IMG/VR virus record: IMGVR_UViG_3300021368_001851
Location: 1 to 26,189 of that record
DNA length: 26,189 bases
Origin: a virus
Reading direction: 5' to 3' (one strand)
Shown: in pieces, positions 16,878-23,031 of the stretch
Layout of the letters: each line of letters opens with the position of its first letter
How positions within the stretch are numbered: position 1 is the first letter of the stretch
Made by a program: the position numbers and the translations under genes
Notes under the pieces: model-generated
The model's input: the letters and a program-made list of their open reading frames with translations, nothing else
Told to the model about the DNA's origin: nothing
The model's database searches: none

Positions 16878-17824
16878 TAAGAACAATCTTAATATTACTT
16901 TTTCCGGTGTTCGCTTTGGGCCAACAAGGAATGCTGTTAGTGGGTGAAGCAGCGGCGGGTCCGGCGGGTTTGCTACTCGACACCTACACAGGAGCGGCGG
17001 CGGCATACGCAACAATGAAGCTACGTGCGGATGCTGATAGTTGCATGGTAATTCGTAGGAGCAGTGACAACGCAACGCAACTAATAGGCTTTTCAGGGGA
17101 TGATATAGACGAAAGTACGATTACTACATTTTGCAGTGCAACGGATTGCTTTGTGGTGCGGTGGTGCGACCAGACCGGGCAGGGAAGAGATGTAACGCAG
17201 ACAACCGTTGCTAATCAACCGCAGGTGGTCAGCGGGGGGACATTAATTACAGATGGAGGTATTTTGGCGGTGGATTTTGACGGGAGTAATGATTATTTGG
17301 AGTTCTTAGGAGATTTAAATTTCTCCAGTTATGCTAACGCTTTTGGGGCTGTGGTATTTGATGTAGCGAATCCAAATGATACTTGGTTTGGGCTAAGTGA
17401 TGGTGGATATTCAGCGAATAACCACTGGATTTTTACAGGTACATACAATTCAGGTGCGGCTTATATGAGTACAAAACTTAATGCAGGCGATCCAAATGGA
17501 AGGGTTCAAAACCAAGCAATTAGCAGTGTTATTCCTACAAATACAATAGTAGTTTCCATACAACACGAAACCGATGGGAGTACCATTTCGTCGGCTATAT
17601 ACATAGATGGTTCAGCAGATGGAACGGATAGCGATAGTGTAACCCCAACGCATAGTATGTCAAATATCGATTATGACCTCACAATTGGCGCGATTGTAAA
17701 TTACGGTTCTCCTATAATACACGCAAACATAAAAACACAGTGCCTTATTATCTACAACTCCGACCAATCCGCAAACCGAACAAGTATAGAAACAATTATC
17801 AATAATTATTACTCAATCTATTAG
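16868..17824 (+). CDS. Secreted tail protein with arabinofuranosidase-B-like / lectin-like domain
   Basis: Encodes 318 aa. MIRTILILLFPVFALGQ is a signal peptide with probable cleavage after ALG and Gln at the new N terminus, a common Bacteroidota pattern. Residues 40-120 carry AYATMKLRADADSCMVIRRS, SDNATQLIGFSGDDIDE and VVRWCDQTGQGRDVTQ, which match the pattern (AYS-LR, VRRSSDN, IGF, WYDQSGNGRD) of AbfB-like domains often found in phage tail proteins. The C-terminal 180 residues (FDGSNDYLEFLG, AIYIDGSADGT, LTIGAIVNYGSP) look like a LamG/concanavalin A-type fold. Probably glycan-binding; catalytic activity cannot be judged. Four Cys between 57 and 98 could form disulfides, which would fit export. 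Confidence 0.75.
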   Translation: MQMIRTILILLFPVFALGQQGMLLVGEAAAGPAGLLLDTYTGAAAAYATMKLRADADSCMVIRRSSDNATQLIGFSGDDIDESTITTFCSATDCFVVRWCDQTGQGRDVTQTTVANQPQVVSGGTLITDGGILAVDFDGSNDYLEFLGDLNFSSYANAFGAVVFDVANPNDTWFGLSDGGYSANNHWIFTGTYNSGAAYMSTKLNAGDPNGRVQNQAISSVIPTNTIVVSIQHETDGSTISSAIYIDGSADGTDSDSVTPTHSMSNIDYDLTIGAIVNYGSPIIHANIKTQCLIIYNSDQSANRTSIETIINNYYSIY

Positions 17825-17826
17825 AT

Positions 17827-18219
17827 ATGAAAAAGATACTATCAATTTTCGCGCTCGCATTATTCGCATTGAGCGCAACAGGACAAACAACAATTATCGA
17901 CTACGCCGCAGTTTGGGCCGAAAAGCAGCACCAAATTAGGTTAGAGGTAGCTATACACGCTACCGCCTCGAATATCTTAGATACTCCCGCAGACTCGATT
18001 TTCGCAGCCAAAGCGGTGGGTGTAATTCTAAGTAGTAATATGGATTCTTACAAACGCAGATACACCCGTGAAGCGATTAAGCGCAAAGTGAACCCAAATG
18101 CGCTCGGTGACACGCAATTGATAAATGGGGTTCGTTCGCTATTCATCGCCGAATATTGGGCAGAGCAATTTAGGAATGGATTAATTACCGCTACCGAATA
18201 CTACGCCGAAACACAGTAA
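17827..18219 (+). CDS. Small secreted protein of unknown function
   Basis: Encodes 130 aa, beginning 2 bases after the previous stop. MKKILSIFALALFALSATGQ is a clear signal peptide, again with Gln after the probable cleavage site. The mature part is mostly helical (YAAVWAEKQHQIRLEVAIHA, SYKRRYTREAIKRKV) without cysteines or recognisable enzyme motifs. It is the fourth consecutive gene in this tail region with an export signal. It may be a chaperone, an accessory of the preceding exported proteins, or a small virion component; I cannot decide. The C terminus AEYWAEQFRNG...TEYYAETQ is rich in aromatic residues. Confidence 0.7.
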   Translation: MKKILSIFALALFALSATGQTTIIDYAAVWAEKQHQIRLEVAIHATASNILDTPADSIFAAKAVGVILSSNMDSYKRRYTREAIKRKVNPNALGDTQLINGVRSLFIAEYWAEQFRNGLITATEYYAETQ

Positions 18220-18282
18220 TTATACATTAACTGTGATACTACTTATTAGCGACTAACAAACCCCCGTGAAAACCCTAAAAAA

Positions 18283-18885
18283 ATGGACTTGTTAATTCTG
18301 ATTTTGTTGGCGTTTGGCGGTGGCTTCGCTTCTACGCATTACGTAATCTACCGTTTGCGAAACTCCAACAAAATGAAATCGGTAATGATCATGGAGTTAA
18401 AAATTGAGAATGTATTAGAATCAATACTCAATCATACGATTATTGACCGGGCGCTACTGTGCAAAGTTCACAATGGGGGCACACCGATATTAGTGGGTTC
18501 GGAAAAGAAAATATCTATTATCGTCGAACCTGACGATAGCCTTAGACCGCATACTCAGGCGACTTATACCGCGTTTCCGATTGACAATAATTATAAACGC
18601 ATACTAATTGAAATGATGGATCGCAAAGATATGTTTGTAATACATAAAATTAGCGAGGAGCAGGACAGTGTTTTTTTTCGCAAAAGCGAAGCCGACGGTC
18701 TGGTAGAAGTAATGCATTACTATGTCGGAGAAAGTGAAACAGGGGTGTATTATTTGTTTCTTGGCACATTGACCGGGCCGGGGGAAATCTTACGACACAA
18801 CACACAGCGCAACCGGATAGAAGAGCAGTTAGTTGTAGCTAGAAAATTAGTCAAAAAAGCGATAAGAAAAAAAAGATTAAAATAA
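18283..18885 (+). CDS. Membrane-anchored hypothetical protein
   Basis: Encodes 200 aa. Residues 3-23 form one transmembrane helix (LLILILLAFGGGFASTHYVI). The rest is probably cytoplasmic because positive residues (RLRNSNKMK) follow the helix. A segment RALLCKVHNGGTPILVGSEK (about 57-76) and later strand-helix alternation recall GAF-like sensory folds, but I do not recognise the family with confidence. The last 30 residues are basic (VARKLVKKAIRKKRLK). A 63-base gap separates it from the exported tail genes. A role in lysis control or host interaction is possible but not shown. Confidence 0.65.
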   Translation: MDLLILILLAFGGGFASTHYVIYRLRNSNKMKSVMIMELKIENVLESILNHTIIDRALLCKVHNGGTPILVGSEKKISIIVEPDDSLRPHTQATYTAFPIDNNYKRILIEMMDRKDMFVIHKISEEQDSVFFRKSEADGLVEVMHYYVGESETGVYYLFLGTLTGPGEILRHNTQRNRIEEQLVVARKLVKKAIRKKRLK

Positions 18886-18901
18886 CGAAAAAACAAAAAG
18901 G

Positions 18902-19102
18902 ATGGAATTAGAAAAATTAGTAGGAAAAGATCTTAGACAGGCCGAAAAGTACGCCGAAGGAATAGACAACACGATATCTAAGGCACAGGCCGAATTGGTT
19001 GCACTCGAAAACCGACAAAAAGAATTATTGATCGAGTTGGCAGACCTGAACAAAAAAAGTGCCGCCGCGCACAATTACGTCACGCACTTAAAAAAATTAT
19101 AA
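18902..19102 (+). CDS. Short coiled-coil protein
   Basis: Encodes 66 aa, nearly all predicted coiled coil (AEKYAEGIDNTISKAQAELV, LENRQKELLIELADLNKK). It has no membrane segment. The start ATG follows AAAAAGG, one of the better purine-rich leaders in the window. The next gene begins one base after its stop (TAA-T-ATG), so it is probably translated together with the holin candidate. Small coiled-coil proteins beside holins can be lysis regulators or spanin-like, but no signal sequence is present, so spanin is unlikely. Confidence 0.65.
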   Translation: MELEKLVGKDLRQAEKYAEGIDNTISKAQAELVALENRQKELLIELADLNKKSAAAHNYVTHLKKL

Positions 19103-19103
19103 T

Positions 19104-19505
19104 ATGGAAAATGTAAAGAAATGGTATCAGTCAAGTAATTTTTGGACGGCTGTGGTTTTATTAATTGGTGGGGCTTTTGTAGGTTTCCCGGAAGAAATAG
19201 GGACGCAAGCGGTAGGTCTGATCTTTGCGCTAATCGCAGGGGGTAAGACGTTGCAAAACTTTTTCGACAACGCGAAATTTAATGCAAAACTTTGGTTGAG
19301 TGATGCAAACTTTTGGAATTACTTCGGTGCGATCATCGTCGCTTTGGTTCCTACCCTACCGACAGAAACTATTTTGCACTTAGAAACGGCTGTGACTTCG
19401 GCTATCGGTGGAAATTGGCAAGGAATGATCATCGCGCTGTTTTCACTCGGAACAATCCTGTATAAGATGCTAAAACCCGAACCCGTGCCTGTTGAGGGTG
19501 CGTAA
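19104..19505 (+). CDS. Membrane protein, holin candidate
   Basis: Encodes 133 aa with about four hydrophobic stretches in two related halves. Residues 10-52 start SSNFWTAVVLLIGGAFVGFP and 65-125 start DANFWNYFGAIIVALVPTLP; each has an (S/D)-x-NFW motif, a hydrophobic helix, a Pro-containing turn and a second hydrophobic helix. The halves look like a tandem duplication. Size, membrane content and position at the end of the late operon fit a holin, but no endolysin gene is adjacent, so this is only a candidate. The end is Pro/Glu-rich (KPEPVPVEGA). A strong terminator follows. Confidence 0.6.
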   Translation: MENVKKWYQSSNFWTAVVLLIGGAFVGFPEEIGTQAVGLIFALIAGGKTLQNFFDNAKFNAKLWLSDANFWNYFGAIIVALVPTLPTETILHLETAVTSAIGGNWQGMIIALFSLGTILYKMLKPEPVPVEGA

Positions 19506-19534
19506 ATAATTAATGAGGTTTTGTATTGTGTGCT

Positions 19535-19568
19535 GCCCGGTGCTGATTAGCACCGGGCTTTTGGTTTT
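19535..19568 (+). terminator. Late operon terminator
   Basis: A perfect 10-bp stem, GCCCGGTGCT (19535-19544) and AGCACCGGGC (19549-19558), with a GATT loop, followed by TTTTGGTTTT. It ends the plus-strand head-tail-lysis transcript. Confidence 0.92.
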
Positions 19569-19572
19569 GCAC

Positions 19573-19603
19573 AAAAAAAGCCCCTACCTAGAGAAGGTAG
19601 GAG
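19573..19603 (-). terminator. Terminator of the convergent membrane operon
   Basis: On the minus strand the stem CCTACCT/AGGTAGG (arms 19595-19601 and 19583-19589, loop 5) is extended by flanking bases and followed by GCTTTTTTTG (19581 downwards). It lies back to back with the late terminator, so transcripts from both sides stop between 19535 and 19603. Confidence 0.85.
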
Positions 19604-19630
19604 CCGCAGTATTATGGAACAAGACAACCT

Positions 19631-20887
19631 CTATATTTCTTGTAATTTCTTCTCTAGCTCCAACACTATTTTTTTCCACTTTGCAACGCCGTTTCGCAAC
19701 GTTTCAGCATTACCGTTTTTGTGGCGTTGCTTCGACTTGTAAGCGCGTAAATTGTTACGCGCTTTCTTCAACTCGCTTTCTATTAGTAACGCATCATCTG
19801 GAACCGGTGAAACGTTGTTACTAACGGACTTTGCGCTCGTTGCGCTCGTTTCGTTGCGCTGCTCTTTTTCGTTGCGTTGCGCCTCCTGTTCTGCGTTAAT
19901 TCGCAACGTTGCCGCCTGTAGTTGCTTTATTGCCCGTAACGTTGAGAAATCATCTTGTTGCGCAACTGCCGGAGCAACGTTTGGAGGTGCAATAGGTGTA
20001 GTGTTGACAGGCGAAACAACCTGCTTTTGTTCTATTGCCGTAACGTTACTTTGTCCGAGCAACGAAAGCATTAATGATATAACCACAACGACCAATGTAC
20101 ACCCCGCACCAAAGTATCCAATATAGGCCATGTTCCTATTTTTGCTTATTTCGTACTCATCCCACTTTGCGGTATTGGTTGCGGCAATATTAGAAACTGT
20201 TAATTGGGCTGTTTGAATTTCTGACTCAATTGCTTTTGTTCGGGCCGATAGGAGCGCGGTTAATTCGCTTTGCAGTTTGCTTGTTTTGTTATTTTTCATC
20301 TTGTCTAATTGCCCCGCGTACCATCCCCATTTATCAGAGCCTGACTTGATAAGATCTATATAAGTAGGGTGGAGGCGTTCCACTTCGCTTTCTTTTCGTT
20401 CAATGTCTTTTCTAAGTTTCGATACTTCGCTATCCATCGCTCGGATTTTTGCCGATCCGGTTTGGTCCACCTGCCGTTTCGTTTGGGCGATGTCTTCTAA
20501 TTCGGGGGCTTTCTGAATAGCTGCCACCGCTTCTTTTCTACCTTCCCAACTTAGTTTAATGGAAGAAAAGGCTTGAATGAAATTAAAAGAGAGTAAGAGC
20601 GCTAAGAATGCGGCGGTACGCCAATCACGAAACCATTGCCCCGATATTAGTAAGTCAAAACCAAGCGGCAGCGTTTTTCTTAATCCGTAGTCAATTACAA
20701 AGGCAACCATTAGCACAGCGCCCGCAGCGAGCGTAAAAGCCAACAGGCGCGGAAGGTATTCAGCGAAGCCTGTATAAGCCACCGTGCCTACTATTGTCAT
20801 TGAAGTAATTGCAGCCGCGATTGCAGCCGCGTTTCTTGTTGTTTTCAGAATACCAAGGGCATCGTCAAGGTTGTTTAATATTTTCAT
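19631..20887 (-). CDS. Four-helix membrane protein with long coiled coil
   Basis: Encodes 418 aa. Predicted membrane helices lie at about 20-40, 47-66, 91-110 and 254-277. Between helices 3 and 4 is a 140-residue charged coiled-coil domain (KLRKDIERKESEVERLHP, KLQSELTALLSARTKAIESE). The C-terminal 140 residues are soluble, Gln/Asn-rich, then basic and helical (ESELKKARNNLRAYKSKQRH). I do not recognise the family. Its placement in a separate minus-strand operon between late genes and the early control region is where phages often carry accessory genes, such as superinfection exclusion or defence; this is inference. The 3' third of the gene is dense in CAACG/CGTTG motifs. The start overlaps the stop of the upstream gene (ATGA). 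Confidence 0.75.
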   Translation of the reverse strand: MKILNNLDDALGILKTTRNAAAIAAAITSMTIVGTVAYTGFAEYLPRLLAFTLAAGAVLMVAFVIDYGLRKTLPLGFDLLISGQWFRDWRTAAFLALLLSFNFIQAFSSIKLSWEGRKEAVAAIQKAPELEDIAQTKRQVDQTGSAKIRAMDSEVSKLRKDIERKESEVERLHPTYIDLIKSGSDKWGWYAGQLDKMKNNKTSKLQSELTALLSARTKAIESEIQTAQLTVSNIAATNTAKWDEYEISKNRNMAYIGYFGAGCTLVVVVISLMLSLLGQSNVTAIEQKQVVSPVNTTPIAPPNVAPAVAQQDDFSTLRAIKQLQAATLRINAEQEAQRNEKEQRNETSATSAKSVSNNVSPVPDDALLIESELKKARNNLRAYKSKQRHKNGNAETLRNGVAKWKKIVLELEKKLQEI

Positions 20888-21177
20888 TGTTTTGTATTTT
20901 GTATTATGTATTCTATTTTCTTATCTACTTCGTAGCCCTCGTTTATATCCGTTTCCTCCCAATCCTTTCCCGTGTCCTGGTACCTTATATACTCACCTTC
21001 ATGGTCCGCCTCTAAGCGACCCCGTAAGCGCTTGTTTTCTAACTCCAATGCCTGAATGTATAGGCTTCGCTTTTTCTCCCTCAATAGGGTATTGAAAGCG
21101 CCCACGAAAAGGAACGCCCATAATTCAAATGTTAAGAGAAAAAACGCGATTGCTGAAAGTGCCCATCCGTATTCCAT
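20884..21177 (-). CDS. Small membrane protein with charged cytoplasmic tail
   Basis: Encodes 97 aa. One hydrophobic helix (about 8-30, AIAFFLLTFELWAFLFVGAF) is followed by a basic, helical segment (LREKKRSLYIQALELENKRL) and an acidic C terminus (TGKDWEETDINEGYEVDKK). It starts directly after the stop of the RHH gene (TAG-ATG) and overlaps the 418-aa gene by 4 bases, so the three form an operon. It may be the membrane partner of the larger protein. Family unknown. Confidence 0.72.
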   Translation of the reverse strand: MEYGWALSAIAFFLLTFELWAFLFVGAFNTLLREKKRSLYIQALELENKRLRGRLEADHEGEYIRYQDTGKDWEETDINEGYEVDKKIEYIIQNTKQ

Positions 21178-21294
21178 CTAAGTATTTAATTTTTCTTTTA
21201 CTAATTCGGTCAAGCTTTTCCCGGTTTTAGCCGATTCGATCTTTAGTTTTTTGTGGGTTTCAGGATCAACCCAAATTGCTTTTTTATCTTTCAT
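21178..21294 (-). CDS. 38-aa ribbon-helix-helix protein
   Basis: A very short gene, first of the minus-strand membrane operon. The product reads MKDKKAIWVDPETHKKLKIE, then SAKTGKSLTELVKEKLNT. The short strand AIWVD, the helix start PETHKKLKI and the G-K-S-L-T-E second helix are the ribbon-helix-helix pattern of Arc/CopG-type DNA-binding proteins, close to the minimal size. It is preceded by an AT-rich A-run leader, and the next gene begins immediately after its stop. Probably an autoregulator of this operon and of the divergent promoter region. Confidence 0.78.
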   Translation of the reverse strand: MKDKKAIWVDPETHKKLKIESAKTGKSLTELVKEKLNT

Positions 21295-21444
21295 ATTATT
21301 ATTTTTTTGTAATATAAAAATATAAAAGTTAAAATATACTATTATATCCGTTTACAAACGACTAATTTGCGTTCGGGCTTTTTTTATATGTATAATGTAT
21401 GTATATTTGTAGTATTGAAAGAGGAAATAAAAAAAATAAACATC
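21295..21444. promoter_or_regulatory. Divergent AT-rich control region
   Basis: 150 bases between the divergent operons hold no gene. TATATTTG (21402-21409) matches the Bacteroidota -7 consensus TAnnTTTG for rightward transcription, although I found no TTG at the right distance. Leftward, TATATTTT preceded 16 bases upstream by TTTG is a weaker match. CGTTT-AC-AAACG (21349-21360) is an inverted repeat that could be an operator for the RHH proteins encoded on both sides. Confidence 0.55.
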
Positions 21445-21552
21445 ATGGTAAGAACTAAGTCATTAAAACGCTATAGAGAATTAATAGCAAAAGGGATAAC
21501 AGCAGAACTAATTACTAAAAATTACTTCCACAAACATAAAAAACAAAACTAA
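21445..21552 (+). CDS. 35-aa basic protein, first early gene
   Basis: Encodes MVRTKSLKRYRELIAKGITA and then ELITKNYFHKHKKQN. I used the ATG at 21445, which follows an A-rich leader; the longer frame from 21367 would include the promoter region and is unlikely. The product is strongly basic and could bind nucleic acid, but has no recognisable fold signature. Its stop overlaps the next ATG (TAATG), so it is coupled to the RHH genes that follow. Its last codons share a 15-base sequence with the end of the next gene. Confidence 0.6.
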   Translation: MVRTKSLKRYRELIAKGITAELITKNYFHKHKKQN

Positions 21553-21689
21553 TGAAAGTGAGGAGTATAAATATATCAGACGAGGACTACCTACAAGCCG
21601 AAATACTAGGTAAGAAACAAGGATTAACGAAAGCAGACATTATAAGAAAAGCTTTAAGAGAATATATCAGAAAACATAAAAAACAATAA
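21552..21689 (+). CDS. 45-aa ribbon-helix-helix protein
   Basis: Encodes MKVRSINISDEDYLQAEILG and then KKQGLTKADIIRKALREYIR with a KHKKQ end. The strand RSINIS, first helix DEDYLQAEILGKKQG and second helix TKADIIRKALREYI are a clear CopG/Arc-type ribbon-helix-helix domain. It overlaps the preceding small gene by one base and is followed after one base by the next RHH gene. Likely early transcriptional regulator. Confidence 0.8.
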   Translation: MKVRSINISDEDYLQAEILGKKQGLTKADIIRKALREYIRKHKKQ

Positions 21690-21690
21690 A

Positions 21691-21825
21691 ATGATTAGAA
21701 AAAGTTTTTTAATTAGCCCCGCGTTATGGGAAGCAGCAAAAAAAGCGGGGGAAAGATTAGAAACCAGCGCATCCGGTTTTATTCGGATGGCGATTATTGA
21801 AAAAATAAAAAATATAAAGAAATGA
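21691..21825 (+). CDS. 44-aa ribbon-helix-helix protein
   Basis: Encodes MIRKSFLISPALWEAAKKAG and then ERLETSASGFIRMAIIEKIK with an NIKK end. The strand KSFLIS, helix PALWEAAKKAGERL and helix TSASGFIRMAIIEKI again fit the ribbon-helix-helix fold; the S-A-S-G-F-I-R second helix is typical. It is not closely similar in sequence to its neighbours, so it is not a simple recent copy. It overlaps the next gene (ATGA). Confidence 0.78.
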   Translation: MIRKSFLISPALWEAAKKAGERLETSASGFIRMAIIEKIKNIKK

Positions 21826-22103
21826 GAGTACAACAGTTAACAACACCAATTCCATGCCTACAAGCTACGTGGTGGGAAAATGATTTTTTTAATGTCGTTG
21901 AAATACCTACAGCATGGGCACTTTCAAAAGTACATCCTTTTCTCACTGACAAGCATATTGGTGATAAAGACATAATTGATGGTCTTATTGTATTGATGGA
22001 GAGCAACGCGGGCAGATGGGTTAAAATAATCAAAGGCGACGAAGAATGGAGGATTGAAAGGTTGAAAGTATCTGATTATCCCATACCTGAAATACTACAA
22101 TGA
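21822..22103 (+). CDS. Early hypothetical protein
   Basis: Encodes 93 aa. The product (MRVQQLTTPIPCLQATWWEN, ending RLKVSDYPIPEILQ) is probably a small soluble alpha/beta protein with two adjacent Trp and a Trp-rich C-terminal half (RWVKIIKGDEEWRIERL). No family recognised. It is linked by 4-base overlaps to the RHH gene upstream and the next small gene downstream, so it is part of the early operon. Confidence 0.65.
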   Translation: MRVQQLTTPIPCLQATWWENDFFNVVEIPTAWALSKVHPFLTDKHIGDKDIIDGLIVLMESNAGRWVKIIKGDEEWRIERLKVSDYPIPEILQ

Positions 22104-22354
22104 AAAATATAATCCACAACCTAGTAACGAAATCAGGGCAGGAGTACAAAGCACGGATTCTGTTCACGAAGACAGAAGACGCTCACCGTATGAACCGTAA
22201 CATGCCACAAGACTTCCTATTATATTTATTTGAAATCGAAGGAAAAAAGGTTTGGCTGAACAACTACAACGCCAAGTTAAAGTACGGAAGAAATAGGAAA
22301 TGGTACTACGAAATAAACGAACAGGCCAATACTAAAATAAAAAAGGCGCTTTGA
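22100..22354 (+). CDS. Early hypothetical protein, basic
   Basis: Encodes 84 aa. It has FTKTEDAHRMNRNMPQDFLL and a basic, aromatic C-terminal region (WLNNYNAKLKYGRNRKWYYE). No known family recognised. Its stop codon lies in the loop of a perfect 7-bp hairpin (22345-22362). It closes the first early gene string; a 41-base gap separates it from the recombination gene. Confidence 0.65.
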   Translation: MKNIIHNLVTKSGQEYKARILFTKTEDAHRMNRNMPQDFLLYLFEIEGKKVWLNNYNAKLKYGRNRKWYYEINEQANTKIKKAL

Positions 22355-22362
22355 TAAGCGCC
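22345..22362. promoter_or_regulatory. Hairpin enclosing a stop codon
   Basis: GGCGCTT (22345-22351), loop TGAT, AAGCGCC (22356-22362). The TGA stop of the 22100 gene is in the loop. A run of T follows only on the minus strand, so as a terminator it would work leftward; on the plus strand it may act as a processing or weak pausing site. Confidence 0.5.
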
Positions 22363-22395
22363 AAAGAAAACAGTTAACAACACAAATTTAAGAAA

Positions 22396-23031
22396 ATGGA
22401 AAAAGAAAAGCAAATTACATTTTCGAATTTCAATCAACCTGCTAACGTAGGGATAATTGCGAACCAGATAAGGCAGCATGTAGAGGCTCGGAAGCTCACA
22501 GTCGTAATAGGAAAAAAGAGGTATCCTAAAGTCGAGGCGTGGCAGTACGCAGGGGCATTGATAGGGTTGTTTCCTCGCGTGGTTACTTGCGAAAACGTAA
22601 GCGATGACAAGGAAATCAAGTACCGCGCAGAGGTGGAAATACTTAACAGCGCCACCAACCAAATAATAAGCAGGGCCTTTGCTTATTGTTCTAACAAAGA
22701 AGGAAGTAAACGCAGGTTTGACGAGTACGCAATAGCAAGCATGGCGCAAACCAGGGCAGTAGGAAAAGCGTTTCGCGTGTTGCTTGCGTGGATATTACAG
22801 GCTTCAGGATACGAAGCAACACCCGCCGAAGAAATGACGGAGGTATCAGATGATACAGGAGTCGTCAATGAATACAAATCAATATTTCTTTCAGCGCTTG
22901 ACTTATGCACAGACACTATCACGGTTGCAACGCTTTGTAAAGCTGCAACAGCATTCTACAAAGACCCGGACGTAATAGCAAAAGCAACCAAATTACATCA
23001 TCAATTTAAAAATAATCAAAATGGTAAATAG
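22396..23031 (+). CDS. Probable phage recombination-associated protein
   Basis: Encodes 211 aa. The central motif YAIASMAQTRAVGKAFRVLL (about 116-135), followed by ASGYEATPAEEM (about 140-151), and the earlier KRYPKVEAWQYAGALIGLFP (about 42-61) match a phage family I recall from many genomes, with SMAQTRA and GYE-TPAEEM as its signature. Its exact activity is not known to me. Position directly before, and overlapping, the SSB gene suggests a role in single-strand annealing or recombination. The last 50 residues are helical and more variable. It starts after an A-rich leader. Confidence 0.7.
   Translation: MEKEKQITFSNFNQPANVGIIANQIRQHVEARKLTVVIGKKRYPKVEAWQYAGALIGLFPRVVTCENVSDDKEIKYRAEVEILNSATNQIISRAFAYCSNKEGSKRRFDEYAIASMAQTRAVGKAFRVLLAWILQASGYEATPAEEMTEVSDDTGVVNEYKSIFLSALDLCTDTITVATLCKAATAFYKDPDVIAKATKLHHQFKNNQNGK

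Noticed and set aside
19513-19824. Plus-strand open frame over the back-to-back terminators
   Set aside because: It runs through both terminator hairpins and opposite the 418-aa gene; not a plausible gene.
21367-21444. Longer start for the 35-aa early gene
   Set aside because: It would translate through the promoter-like TATATTTG region; the ATG at 21445 after the A-rich leader fits better.
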